A program made the position numbers and the translations under genes. A stretch of 62,399 bases of DNA from positions 1 through 62,399 of the forward strand of contig JACZTB010000007.1 of assembly GCA_022573895.1 (NCBI GenBank), written 5' to 3'. The notes under the pieces are model-generated. The model was not told where the DNA came from and did not search any database. It was given only the letters and a program-made list of their open reading frames with translations. This DNA is from Nitrososphaerota archaeon. Lineage in GTDB: Archaea; Thermoproteota; Nitrososphaeria; Nitrososphaerales; Nitrosopumilaceae. This document shows positions 32,863 to 41,634 of the stretch, piece after piece. Within the stretch, counting starts at the first letter, position 1. Each line of letters opens with the position of its first letter.

Positions 32863-34759
32863 GACTTAAAACCTCCCTCTTGTCAGCTTTGTTTTCAACA
32901 ATTTTCTTTAGTGAATCATAAATTTCTGTGCTAGTCATTCCCCGTCCTGAATATTTTAGTATAGAATAATTAATATCTCTTAGGACATTTTGTTTAAAGA
33001 CTTGGCCTAATTGCCCTGAATGATTTGCTTCAATGTCGATTATTATTTCTGTATCCTGGAGAAGGGATTTGACAAGATCAGTTGGAAAAGGATGAATTAG
33101 TTTAATTTGAATAAATCCTATATCAATTCCTTCTTTCTTTAGCATAGAGATAGCATCCAAGATAGGGCCTTTGGTCGAACCCCAAGAAATTATAGTATGT
33201 TTATGTACACCAAAAGAAATTACTTGTTCCTCATCAGGAATTCTTTTTAATGCCAAATCTAGTCTAGACATTCTTTTGTCCATCATCTTAATTCGTTCTA
33301 CAGGATCTTCAGAGATATGACCATATTCATCAGATTCATCTCCTGTATTCCAAAAAATACCGTTATCTAATCCAAGTCTAGATCTAGGGGAAATACCATC
33401 ATCAGTAAAGGCAAATCGTTTGTATTCACCCTCAACTTTGTCTAGTAGTTTACCTCTATCAATTGTAATCTTGTTTGGATCAAATCTTTTGCATGTAACA
33501 ACAGAACTTGACAGGAATTTATCCATCATATGAATAACAGGGATTTGAAAAACATCTGCATAGTTGAAACATCTTCCTGTATCATAGAAACTTTCTTCAA
33601 TATCTCCTGAAGCATATACAATCTTTGGAAAGTCGCCAGCACCTGCATGAATTGCAAAAAGAAGATCATCTTGTCCATGTCTTGTTGGAAGACCTGTTGA
33701 TGGTCCACTTCTTTGATACAAAGTAATCACAATAGGGACTTCATTAATTCCAGCCCACCCAATTGCCTCAGTCATTAATGCAAAACCTGGACCAGAAGTT
33801 GATGTTGAGGAACGTGTGCCTGTTAATGAAGCACCAATCATCATTCCCATTGCAGAAATTTCATCTTCAGTTTGAATTACAGCTGTAGAACCAGGTCTGT
33901 TATTTTGAACTTGTAAGATTTGATGTGATTCCAAGTAGTCACTTTCATCAGAAGCTGGAGTGATTGGATAATATGATTGAAATCTACATCCAGAAACCAT
34001 TTTTCCAATTGAAGTTCCATAATGGCCTTGAACAAGAATTGTGTGAGGTTGTTTTATAGTTCCAGTTAAAGTATGATCAAAGTTTTCAAATTTAGAAGCA
34101 TAATTGTAAGAGTATTTTGCTGCTTGTTTGTTTATTTCTGCAATTTGAGGTTTTTTTGAAAATATTGTATCAATTGAATGAAATAAAGAATCAGAAGGCA
34201 TCTTGATTAATCCCAAAGATAATGAGACACCAATTACATTATACATTCTGATTAGACTACGTAGTTTTGGATTATCAGTCTCTTGAGCAAGATTTTCTAG
34301 AATTTTCTTAAAAGAGACAGGATAAAGATTGACACCTTTCTCTTTTACAAGCTCAAGAACTCCACCTATAGTAAATGGTTTATTTTTTGATTCTAGATAT
34401 TTGTGTAATCTTTCTTTGAATGTAGAATCAAGTGAACGAACTCCTTCGGTATCAACATCTTCTAATTCAGAATCATAGATGATTCCACCACTAGGTAAAA
34501 CCTCTTCAAAATGACGAAAAATGGTTTCAGCATCAAATGATGCCATTAATGTTACATCATTAACATTAGAACGAATTTTCTGATCAGATACTCTTACTGT
34601 AAAGTAACTGTGTTCACCTTTGATATTTGAATAAAATTCTCTTTTACCAAATATTTGATATCCCATTTCTGCACAAACTTTGGAGAAGATATTTGCTCCA
34701 GATTCAACGCCACTTCCTTGAGGACCTCCAATTAGCCAAGTAAAATCAACTGAACTCAT
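32852..34759 (-). CDS. 2-oxoacid:ferredoxin oxidoreductase, fused gamma-alpha subunit
   Basis: The 635-residue protein has the gamma domain first (about 1-190: [20 protein letters not shown]) and the alpha pyrimidine-binding domain next ([14 protein letters not shown] at about 263, then [16 protein letters not shown]). The YPITP loop is typical of the broad-specificity 2-oxoacid enzymes of Sulfolobus and relatives. In thaumarchaea the enzyme provides oxidative or reductive steps next to the 3-hydroxypropionate/4-hydroxybutyrate cycle; the real substrate is not readable. Confidence 0.95.
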   Translation of the reverse strand: MSSVDFTWLIGGPQGSGVESGANIFSKVCAEMGYQIFGKREFYSNIKGEHSYFTVRVSDQKIRSNVNDVTLMASFDAETIFRHFEEVLPSGGIIYDSELEDVDTEGVRSLDSTFKERLHKYLESKNKPFTIGGVLELVKEKGVNLYPVSFKKILENLAQETDNPKLRSLIRMYNVIGVSLSLGLIKMPSDSLFHSIDTIFSKKPQIAEINKQAAKYSYNYASKFENFDHTLTGTIKQPHTILVQGHYGTSIGKMVSGCRFQSYYPITPASDESDYLESHQILQVQNNRPGSTAVIQTEDEISAMGMMIGASLTGTRSSTSTSGPGFALMTEAIGWAGINEVPIVITLYQRSGPSTGLPTRHGQDDLLFAIHAGAGDFPKIVYASGDIEESFYDTGRCFNYADVFQIPVIHMMDKFLSSSVVTCKRFDPNKITIDRGKLLDKVEGEYKRFAFTDDGISPRSRLGLDNGIFWNTGDESDEYGHISEDPVERIKMMDKRMSRLDLALKRIPDEEQVISFGVHKHTIISWGSTKGPILDAISMLKKEGIDIGFIQIKLIHPFPTDLVKSLLQDTEIIIDIEANHSGQLGQVFKQNVLRDINYSILKYSGRGMTSTEIYDSLKKIVENKADKREVLSHGA

Positions 34760-34808
34760 AAAAGGCCACCTTTGTTTGGAATGAAAATAATCTGTTTTAT
34801 CAATTTAA

Positions 34809-34952
34809 TCAACCGCCAGTTGCTGCATCAAACAATGCACATTCACATTTATCACGTTCACCACAATAAGGACAGACACAAACACACTTTTCAATAGAAT
34901 TTCCACATTCTACACAAATAGCAAACTCTTCTTCTTTAACATCAGAAGACAT
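34809..34952 (-). CDS. Cys-rich 47-residue microprotein (multiple zinc sites)
   Basis: ATG at 34952, TGA at 34809-34811. Nine of 47 residues are Cys in ordered pairs: CVEC (13-16), CVCVCPYC (23-30), CEC (36-38). This resembles a duplicated or nested zinc-ribbon. The ordering of pairs and acidic start (MSSDVKEEEF) support a real gene. It lies between the oxidoreductase alpha gene and the divergent dehydrogenase. No family is recognised. Confidence 0.65.
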   Translation of the reverse strand: MSSDVKEEEFAICVECGNSIEKCVCVCPYCGERDKCECALFDAATGG

Positions 34953-35003
34953 ACAGAATTTACAAGGAAATCGTATAAATGGTTTGGTATGAATTTGGAA
35001 TTA

Positions 35004-35972
35004 ATGAAAAAGAAAGTGTTTCTAACAAGAACACTACATGATTTTGCATTAAAGGAATTAAAAAAAAGATATCAGATAGAAGTTCATTCTGGAAAAATTC
35101 CCATCCCTCAAACTAAGCTACGATCAAAAATTAAAGAGATAGATGGACTGATCTGTTTTCCATATGATAAAATCAATAAGCAAGTAATAGACTTGGCTAA
35201 GAATCTCAAAGTGATTAGTACCTATAGCGTTGGTTTTGATCATATAGATACTAAATACGCTAAAAAAAAGAAAATTCGTGTTGGGTATACTCCTGAAGTA
35301 CTTACAGATGCAACTGCAGATCTTACATTCTCATTATTACTGGACATATTAAGAAGAGTATCAGAGGGAGACAGAATTATTCGAGATGGGAAATGGAAAG
35401 TAATCTACGGAGCATACGATTATGTAGGATTAGATCTTCAAGGTAAAACTCTTGGTATTTTAGGTCTAGGTAGAATAGGGAGAACTCTTGCCAAAAGGGC
35501 AAAGGCATTCGATATGAAATTAATATATCATAACAGGAAACGTGTTTCTGAGACTAGAGAAAAAATATTGGGAGTAAAATATGTCTCATTTGAAAAACTA
35601 ATCACTCAAAGCGACATCATTTCAATTCATGTGCCACACACAAAAGAAACAGATCATATGTTTGATCTGAAAATTTTTAGAAAAATGAAAAAATCAGCAT
35701 TTGTGATTAATACATCAAGAGGTAAGATAGTTAATGAAAAAGATCTTGTAACGGCATTAAAGAAAAAAATGATTGCAGGTGCAGGACTGGATGTCTTTGA
35801 AACAGAACCGATTAGTAAAAAACATCCATTTATAAAATTACAAAATGTTGTACTTGCACCACATATAGGAAGTTCGTCAAAAGAGACTAGAACTAAAATG
35901 GCAGAAATTACTATGAAAAATCTTAATCTTGGAATGAATGGAAAAAAACCGATCTACTCAGTTGGGTATTGA
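35004..35972 (+). CDS. D-isomer-specific 2-hydroxyacid dehydrogenase
   Basis: About 322 residues: MKKKVFLTRT start, Rossmann motif LGILGLGRIGRTLAKRAKAF at about 148-167, then FVINTSRGKIVN with the catalytic Arg, a Glu in GLDVFETEP and the catalytic His in LAPHIGSSSKETR. It probably reduces glyoxylate, hydroxypyruvate or a related 2-oxoacid with NAD(P)H. I take ATG 35004 since a tataaat box at 34974-34980 is 27 bases before it; ATG 34989 would lie too near. Confidence 0.92.
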   Translation: MKKKVFLTRTLHDFALKELKKRYQIEVHSGKIPIPQTKLRSKIKEIDGLICFPYDKINKQVIDLAKNLKVISTYSVGFDHIDTKYAKKKKIRVGYTPEVLTDATADLTFSLLLDILRRVSEGDRIIRDGKWKVIYGAYDYVGLDLQGKTLGILGLGRIGRTLAKRAKAFDMKLIYHNRKRVSETREKILGVKYVSFEKLITQSDIISIHVPHTKETDHMFDLKIFRKMKKSAFVINTSRGKIVNEKDLVTALKKKMIAGAGLDVFETEPISKKHPFIKLQNVVLAPHIGSSSKETRTKMAEITMKNLNLGMNGKKPIYSVGY

Positions 35973-36040
35973 TTTTCACGCTTAGATTGGAATCAAAAAA
36001 ATGTGCAGTTTTTATATCTAAATTTTAAAATAGTATCAGA

Positions 36041-36130
36041 TTGAAAAAATTCAAACATACAAACGAAGAATTAGAATTAGCTAAATTACAATCTGAAAAA
36101 GCGAAAAAGGAAAAAGAATCTGAACAATAA
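36041..36130 (+). CDS. Possible 29-residue charged ORF
   Basis: TTG at 36041 to TAA at 36128-36130 gives a Lys/Glu-rich helix (KKFKHTNEELELAKLQSEKA and KKEKESEQ). A TATA-like ttttaaaat lies about 20 bases upstream, and a hairpin plus T-tract terminator follows 10 bases after the stop, which supports a short transcript. Function unknown. Confidence 0.4.
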   Translation: MKKFKHTNEELELAKLQSEKAKKEKESEQ

Positions 36131-36140
36131 TATTTTTTCT

Positions 36141-36169
36141 CCTTGTCTTTTTCAGACAAGGTTTTTTTT
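36141..36169 (+). terminator. Hairpin terminator with T-tract
   Basis: CCTTGTCT (36141-36148) and AGACAAGG (36154-36161) pair perfectly around ttttc and are followed by eight T. It ends the transcript of the 29-residue ORF or of the dehydrogenase, and slightly overlaps the 3' end of the convergent gene at 36168. Confidence 0.65.
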
Positions 36170-36545
36170 AAAAATTAATTTTAGAAGAATATTTTTGGTT
36201 TAGTTCGTCATAGACTTTTTTTCTTTCAGAAATTAGTGTTTTAGACTCGTCGTACATTTTTGTAAAAAATGCCGCTAAAACACGCTCCCCATCTTTGTTA
36301 AAGAATCTTACACTAAAACTAGTACGTTCTGGCTTTTTTTCCTGTACAAATTCTGCGGATTTTATCAATTCTGAATTAATATGCATGTGTGCAGGACCAT
36401 CATTATCACCAATAGTAATCCATTTTTCTTTTTGTCTAATACTAAGAGAATTGCTTCTAACCTCACTAACTGCACCGTCATTTCTAATGATAAGCAGGAT
36501 ATCATCAATTTTGACTATATCAGATAATAACTCTAAAAGCAACAA
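36168..36545 (-). CDS. HutX/ChuX-like domain protein
   Basis: The 125 residues resemble one repeat of the HutX/ChuX/HugX heme-utilisation fold: GPAHMHINSELIKSAEFVQE, then RTSFSVRFFNKDGERVLAAF and a C-terminal charged helix ISERKKVYDELNQKY (compare the family's AFVxRPF...AFVxFLNxDGxxxFKVFVGRD). Family members bind or degrade heme or carry it in the cytosol. Heme handling would be plausible but is not shown by the sequence. Single domain, no signal peptide. Confidence 0.55.
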   Translation of the reverse strand: MLLLELLSDIVKIDDILLIIRNDGAVSEVRSNSLSIRQKEKWITIGDNDGPAHMHINSELIKSAEFVQEKKPERTSFSVRFFNKDGERVLAAFFTKMYDESKTLISERKKVYDELNQKYSSKINF

Positions 36546-36581
36546 GTATCCTTAAAATTAAAATTATTTCAATTTTTAGTA

Positions 36582-36851
36582 TTATTTTATATCAATTTGA
36601 ACAAAATCATCTACATCTGCATGAATACAGTCAGTTCCTACTACTTTGAGAGACGAAAAGTTAATTTTACCATTATGAATTTTTCCGTCATTTTGAAGAA
36701 TTTCGATTTTGCCAGAAACAATTTGTTTATGTTTTTCACAGGTCACTCCTACCATGTATTCGTCTTTCCCGTCAATAATTGATACAACAAATTCAGGTGG
36801 ATTAACACATTGTTTTCCCTCTTGCAATACGGAACACCTATCAGGAAGCAT
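36582..36851 (-). CDS. Hypothetical Cys-containing protein, 89 residues
   Basis: No family recognised. Cys at residues 6, 15 and 38, plus His 41 (DRCSVL, KQCVNPPE, VTCEKH), could make one metal site, as in small treble-clef-like folds; a further Cys lies in GTDCIHADVDDF near the C-terminus. Otherwise beta-rich (EFVVSIIDGKDEYMVGVTCE). It is on the minus strand upstream of the HutX-like gene and 36 bases from its start. Confidence 0.65.
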   Translation of the reverse strand: MLPDRCSVLQEGKQCVNPPEFVVSIIDGKDEYMVGVTCEKHKQIVSGKIEILQNDGKIHNGKINFSSLKVVGTDCIHADVDDFVQIDIK

Positions 36852-36911
36852 AATCGGATTTCAATTGTTATAGGATATTAAGCTTGATTAGAAGAGATTC
36901 AGATTTGAAAA

Positions 36912-38207
36912 TTAGAAAAGACTGATAATTTCTTCAAAATTCCAAAAAGAATCTTTTGGTTTTTGAGAATAATCTAAGAATCCTTTGTCTTGTAATTTTT
37001 TTATAATATATGCAGAGTATGCGGGAGCGCCAGTAGCTCCTGGAGAATTATAATTAACAATATGGAATGAGTTTTCGCCGACAAGCTCCAAAATATCTTT
37101 AACAAATTCCCCTTTGGTAGAAATAACAGGTGTTCTTATTCCGGCTGTGCCGCGCTTGGTGAAATATTCAGGTTGAACTTTTGGAATAAATTGTTGGACG
37201 CGATGAACCATTGCAGTTTTGGAAACAGAACTAAGAAATTCTTTAGAAAGCATTGATAGAAAACTACGGTTTGTAAGAAGACGCTTAACGTTTCCTCCAA
37301 ATATTTCACGAATTTTAGAAACTGCTTCATTTAATTCACCTGTATATCCTTCATAAGTTTCAGGAGTTAGCACAGGCACTGCATTTGGTCCAATCTCAGT
37401 TGTTCCATTAGATCTTTTAATCCAATGAGGATCTAAAAATGGGAATTCAGAAAATCTTGCTACAGTGTAAATATTTGTTTTAACTAAATCTGCACATTGT
37501 TGATCAGATATCCAATATTCTCCTCTAAAATGAAGATCATCGTATTCTTTTGCAAGATTACATTTTTTAGCAATATCTAGAGAGTTGCCACCAGAACAAT
37601 TTATCATAAATTTTGCAGTTAAATTAGAATTATCAGAGAAAGTAAGTTGTACGTTTGAGTGATCGTTAGAATCTAGTACTTGTTTATTAAACAAAAATTT
37701 TGTTCCATTTTTTTCAGATACTTTTTGTAACTCTTTGGTAAAAATTCCATAATCTGTAGAAACATCTCTTGAGCAATAAAGGCCAGAATATGCATGCAAA
37801 TTTGATTCCTTTTTTAGTAGATCCTTTGAATCAAGTAATTCAACTTGATTATCAGGAATTCCATTTTTTGCAGACCACTTCATGTATTTCTCCAAAGTTT
37901 TATGTTGTTGTTCATCTAAGGCTACTTCAATTGTTCCAACTTCAAACCACGGCAGAGATTTTTTCTTTGCAAAAACTTCCCATAAATCATGAGAAACTAA
38001 TGATGAAACTGCAGATGTTTTTCTTTTTTTAGGATCTAGGTAAAATGGAGAATGAACCACACCTGTATTTCTACTACTGGTATGCTTTGCAACATCATTT
38101 TCTTTTTCAATTACACAGATCTTAAGATCATAAAGTGTAGATAACCAATATGAAATAGTTGTGCCTAAAATTCCTGCACCAATTATAGCAATATCATATT
38201 CCTTCAA
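36912..38207 (-). CDS. FAD-dependent oxidoreductase, L-2-hydroxyglutarate dehydrogenase-like
   Basis: The 431-residue protein has the FAD-binding start YDIAIIGAGILGTTISYWLS, SSRNTGVVHSPFYLDPKKRK and C-terminal NYNSPGATGAPAYSAYII, the LhgO pattern in the DAO family. LhgO oxidises L-2-hydroxyglutarate to 2-oxoglutarate, a metabolite-repair reaction. Related DAO enzymes act on other hydroxyacids or amines, so substrate is tentative. The gene is monocistronic, between a Cys-containing hypothetical and tRNA-Ser. Confidence 0.82.
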   Translation of the reverse strand: MKEYDIAIIGAGILGTTISYWLSTLYDLKICVIEKENDVAKHTSSRNTGVVHSPFYLDPKKRKTSAVSSLVSHDLWEVFAKKKSLPWFEVGTIEVALDEQQHKTLEKYMKWSAKNGIPDNQVELLDSKDLLKKESNLHAYSGLYCSRDVSTDYGIFTKELQKVSEKNGTKFLFNKQVLDSNDHSNVQLTFSDNSNLTAKFMINCSGGNSLDIAKKCNLAKEYDDLHFRGEYWISDQQCADLVKTNIYTVARFSEFPFLDPHWIKRSNGTTEIGPNAVPVLTPETYEGYTGELNEAVSKIREIFGGNVKRLLTNRSFLSMLSKEFLSSVSKTAMVHRVQQFIPKVQPEYFTKRGTAGIRTPVISTKGEFVKDILELVGENSFHIVNYNSPGATGAPAYSAYIIKKLQDKGFLDYSQKPKDSFWNFEEIISLF

Positions 38208-38250
38208 TGATGAATGAAAGGATTCTTGTCATTAATTGATTTTGAAATGG

Positions 38251-38348
38251 CGCCGGGAGGGAGATTTGAACTCCCGTTCCCTTGCGAGAACGCGCTTTAT
38301 GGTAAATTATTTCCAGGCGCGCGCCCTACCAAGCTAGGCGACCCCGGC
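38251..38348 (-). tRNA. tRNA-Ser (GGA) with a short intron
   Basis: Acceptor arms GCCGGGG (38342-38348) and TCCCGGC pair, D-stem GCCT/GGGC, anticodon stem CGCGC/GCGCG, a long variable arm (TTCTC-GCAA-GGGAA, type II) and T-arm GGGAG/CTCCC are clear. The anticodon loop holds 21 bases; removing about 14 (38297-38310) after position 37 leaves CTGGAAA with anticodon GGA. Discriminator G and an encoded CCA (38248-38250) follow. Confidence 0.9.
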
Positions 38349-38415
38349 ACAAGTCTCACGACAAAATTATTCGGTAAGATTTGATTATATATTGTGTTAC
38401 TTGGAAATTGAAAAA

Positions 38416-38922
38416 CTATTTCCAAATTGTAACGGTGATTGATCTCTCCACCTGATTTCCTTGTTTGTCTATTCCTTTTGTAGATATTTTGTAAATACCC
38501 TCCAAGATGACATTACCGTCATTTTTTATTTGATCCCATGAAAATTTTATTTCTCCGCCCGGTTCTAGATGAGAGATCATTTGTGCGGCAACTGGTGAAT
38601 ACATCAATATTCCAGATAGTCCAGTAATTCTAAGACCATATGAAGCATCAGAAAAAATCAATGGAATAGTTCCAGAATTTACAATTCGAATTTGTATCTC
38701 TTCACCTTTTTTAAAATCAAATTTTTCAGTGACTACGGAAATTGAAGGTCCTTCAACAAAAACTAGTTGGTTTGTATTTTTTATATCAAACAGATAAACA
38801 CCAAATGCAAGTCCAGAAATCAAACCAATGCCAATAAAGATTACAAGACTTTTTGGTAACAATTCTTTTAAAATAATTTCTTGATTTTTTAATCCTTTGG
38901 AGAAGTTGGTTTTCTTCTCCAT
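38416..38922 (-). CDS. Hypothetical membrane-anchored beta-sandwich protein
   Basis: The 168-residue protein has one N-terminal helix (SLVIFIGIGLISGLAFGVYL, about 25-44) and an outside-facing domain rich in strands (VTEKFDFKKGEEIQIRIVNS, GIYKISTKGIDKQGNQVERS), like an Ig or CARDB-type fold. It is the last gene of the spc-operon run; its start overlaps cbf5 by 34 bases. Family not assigned. Confidence 0.7.
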   Translation of the reverse strand: MEKKTNFSKGLKNQEIILKELLPKSLVIFIGIGLISGLAFGVYLFDIKNTNQLVFVEGPSISVVTEKFDFKKGEEIQIRIVNSGTIPLIFSDASYGLRITGLSGILMYSPVAAQMISHLEPGGEIKFSWDQIKNDGNVILEGIYKISTKGIDKQGNQVERSITVTIWK

Positions 38923-39890
38923 TTTTTTGGATATGTGTTTGGAGCCATAATGATTCTCCTTGTTTCAAATGCATATCCCTTAGTAGCATCACGAATCTCT
39001 TCTTCAGACATTGTTGACTCTGCTAAAGCGACAGCCTCTCCTTTTTGTGTATAAATTGCAACAATATCTCCTTTTTTGAGATTTGGGGAAATTTGTAAAA
39101 TGCCAGGGATTGCCAGTTGTGCACCGTGACACATTGCATCTACTGCAGAATCGCGAATTACTACTGACTTTAACTCACTTAATGCATATTCAACAGGCTT
39201 GATCATTTTCATTAATTTGCTATCATCTTTTTTCTCTTCCCAAAATGCAAATGCATTTGCAAGCTCGTGAAGAGTTACTAAACCATCAGTCTCACGAAAT
39301 TGATTTACTCGTGTTCGTCTAAGCTCAATCATTGTAGCACCAGGTCCAAGAATTTCTCCTAAATCATAGTATAATTTTCTAATATAGGTTCCAGATTCGC
39401 ACAAAATTCTGGTTAAGAGTAATCGTTCTTTTTGTTCTAACACTTCAAATTCATAGATAGTTCTTGTTCTAGTTTGTCTTACAACAGCTGAACGTTGGGG
39501 GGGTTTTTGAAAAATTTCTCCTCTAAACAAATCAATTGTTTCATCAAGTTTTTCTTTAGAGGGAAGGGAATGAACTCGTCCTAATGCGTGGTATTCTTTT
39601 GGACCATAAAGTAAAACTCCCAATGCCTTGGTAGCTTCACCAAGTCCTAAAGGTAAAACTCCTGAAACTTGAGGATCAAGTGTTCCACTGTGACCAATCT
39701 TTGGTAGTTTTAAAATGCGTTTGGTCCAAGCCACAGTTTCATGACTTGTAGGACCTGGGGGTTTGTCCAATAAAATAATTCCATAATTTAGTAATTGTTC
39801 AATTGTTCTTTTATCATAATATGTTCCATAAGCATTATCTGTGATATCCTGATCAATTTCAATTAGATTTTCAAGTTGTTTAAGGGTCAT
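38889..39890 (-). CDS. Cbf5 (TruB-family) tRNA/rRNA pseudouridine synthase
   Basis: The 333 residues comprise a TruB-type catalytic domain with GHSGTLDPQVSGVLPLGLGE (catalytic Asp), the KPPGPTSHETVAWTKRIL start, and a C-terminal PUA domain (LAIPGILQISPNLKKGDIVA). Cbf5 is the catalytic subunit of H/ACA ribonucleoproteins and also modifies tRNA U55 with Nop10. Overlaps cmk by 4 bases. Confidence 0.96.
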   Translation of the reverse strand: MTLKQLENLIEIDQDITDNAYGTYYDKRTIEQLLNYGIILLDKPPGPTSHETVAWTKRILKLPKIGHSGTLDPQVSGVLPLGLGEATKALGVLLYGPKEYHALGRVHSLPSKEKLDETIDLFRGEIFQKPPQRSAVVRQTRTRTIYEFEVLEQKERLLLTRILCESGTYIRKLYYDLGEILGPGATMIELRRTRVNQFRETDGLVTLHELANAFAFWEEKKDDSKLMKMIKPVEYALSELKSVVIRDSAVDAMCHGAQLAIPGILQISPNLKKGDIVAIYTQKGEAVALAESTMSEEEIRDATKGYAFETRRIIMAPNTYPKKWRRKPTSPKD

Positions 39891-40447
39891 AGTAATTTTC
39901 TCACGGTTTCTTTTGCGATATCTATTACTTGCTGAGCTGTAAGATTATCTGTATTAATTACTAAATCAAATACAGATGTATCATCACCAAAATCAAAGTT
40001 GTATAATTTTTTGTACAATGCTTTATTCTTATCGAATCGTTCTTTTGTAATTTCATAAGCCTCTTCAGGGGTCATATTGTCTCTAGATTGCATTCTCTTA
40101 GTGCTACTTGTATGAGAACCCGCTAACCAAATTTTGATGCCATCTTTGATTAACCACGGTAAAGTATAACTTGTGATTACCATTCCACCCTGATTGAAGA
40201 GTCCAGTTAATTTTTTATCTAGTTTTTTGTCAAATTCAGTATTTTGCTCACGTTGGTTGAGAAACTTCATTCCATCATCTGTATCCCACCAATCATCGCC
40301 ATCAGAATCAAAACCTTGTTCTTTGGCCATTTCCTTTAGTACATCTCCTCCGCTAAGATATTGTAATTGAAATTCTTCTGCTAAACCTTTAGCAACAGTT
40401 GTTTTGCCTACTGCTGGAGGACCAGAAATAACAATGGATTTTGTCAA
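39887..40447 (-). CDS. cmk: Cytidylate kinase
   Basis: The 186-residue P-loop kinase (GPPAVGKTTVAKGL at residues 8-21) follows the archaeal Cmk pattern, including LIKDGIKIWLAGSHTSSTKR and DLVINTDNLT. It phosphorylates CMP/dCMP with ATP. It sits between EMC3-like and cbf5 genes as in many archaeal ribosomal-protein operons, with 4-base overlaps on both sides. Confidence 0.94.
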   Translation of the reverse strand: MTKSIVISGPPAVGKTTVAKGLAEEFQLQYLSGGDVLKEMAKEQGFDSDGDDWWDTDDGMKFLNQREQNTEFDKKLDKKLTGLFNQGGMVITSYTLPWLIKDGIKIWLAGSHTSSTKRMQSRDNMTPEEAYEITKERFDKNKALYKKLYNFDFGDDTSVFDLVINTDNLTAQQVIDIAKETVRKLL

Positions 40448-41052
40448 GTACCCATTGTTGTTTTTGTTAGTCTCATAATCATTCCACTAAAAGCAATAGA
40501 GGAGAGGAAATACCACGCCCAAAGATACAATGCATTTTCTTTGCCAAAACAAATATGTTCTGGATCTGCTGCTTGTACTGCAGTACATGTTAATGTAAAG
40601 AAATCTCCTGGAATTACATTTAGTGGAATTGGAGACATAGCTACAGTATAAGAGAATAGTTGTGGCAATACAAGATAAAATATTAAGATTAAAGGTACAA
40701 AAGTAATCATCATAGGTTTCATATTCATCTGCATCATTTCCATTGACATTTTGTTCATGTATGAAGATTTTTTGTTTAGTTCAGATATTTTTGCTTGATC
40801 TTTAGCTCGCATGGCTTTCATTCTTTCTTTTTGAAATGCACGTGTTTCCTTCATAATGCGTTTTAGCTTTGTTTGATCAACCATCTTCTTTCTAACTCCA
40901 GCGTTGAATAGATTAAGCACAATTCCAAATCCAGATACCACAAACATTGAAAGAATCAATCCTTGGATTATTGGATCATCACTTCCTAACATCATTCTAC
41001 CTTCTTGACCAAGGGAATCATGAATGAAAAGTAGAATAAAGTTAAAATCCAT
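40444..41052 (-). CDS. EMC3/TMCO1-family membrane insertase (DUF106)
   Basis: The 202 residues have three membrane helices and a cytosolic coiled-coil (MKETRAFQKERMKAMRAKDQ, about 65-85) after the first helix, with a Met-rich stretch (NKMSMEMMQMNMKPMMITFV) leading into helix two. This is the Ylp1/EMC3-like Oxa1-superfamily insertase next to secY in archaea; it inserts membrane proteins with short outer segments. Confidence 0.9.
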   Translation of the reverse strand: MDFNFILLFIHDSLGQEGRMMLGSDDPIIQGLILSMFVVSGFGIVLNLFNAGVRKKMVDQTKLKRIMKETRAFQKERMKAMRAKDQAKISELNKKSSYMNKMSMEMMQMNMKPMMITFVPLILIFYLVLPQLFSYTVAMSPIPLNVIPGDFFTLTCTAVQAADPEHICFGKENALYLWAWYFLSSIAFSGMIMRLTKTTMGT

Positions 41053-41055
41053 TTT

Positions 41056-41634
41056 TTATACTCCTATTGCATTAATTATTTTGTCTGTTGTTTCATCAAT
41101 CTTTCCTTCACGATTAAGAACGTGTTTAACTGGAGAACCAGTAATTATTGAACACGCGGAAATCATGCCTGATTGAATATCTAATTCTTTTTTAATGTTA
41201 GCAATAGTGATTTTGTCTCTATTTCTGGAATCATCTTTCATTCTTCTATTGTAGATTTCTTCTGGCTTTGCCGTAACAGAAACAAAGTTTGTTGGTTTGA
41301 TAATTTTTAAAACATTTTCTGGCAAGCCGGGATAATAGCCTCCTGGAGAATTGATAAATGTATGAGTGTCAATAATTATAATTTGTTCAGTTTGTGCAGC
41401 TATTCTTTCTGCAACTAGTCTTTGAAGTTCTTGTTGCTTAGTTACTGGCAATTTTTTAAGTTCATCTCTATCTTTAAGACCATTTTTCTGGGCAATTTCA
41501 AACATTAAAGTTCCAAAACTGATCACAAGGACACTTTTATGACGTTTTTTTATGATTTCGACCATTTTGGATAATAGAGTGGTTTTTCCTACACCTGGTA
41601 TTCCTACCATCACAATTTTCTTATTTTCTACCAA
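41056..41634 (-). CDS. adkA: Archaeal adenylate kinase
   Basis: From TTG 41634 the product is about 192 residues starting (M)VENKKIVMVGIPGVGKTTLL with the P-loop, then FGTLMFEIAQKNGLKDRDEL and IIDTHTFINSPGGYYPGLP, typical of archaeal AdkA. It keeps AMP, ADP and ATP in balance. The upstream frame to 41667 would add twelve residues inside secY and place the P-loop unusually far in. It overlaps secY by 14 bases. Confidence 0.93.
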   Translation of the reverse strand: MVENKKIVMVGIPGVGKTTLLSKMVEIIKKRHKSVLVISFGTLMFEIAQKNGLKDRDELKKLPVTKQQELQRLVAERIAAQTEQIIIIDTHTFINSPGGYYPGLPENVLKIIKPTNFVSVTAKPEEIYNRRMKDDSRNRDKITIANIKKELDIQSGMISACSIITGSPVKHVLNREGKIDETTDKIINAIGV

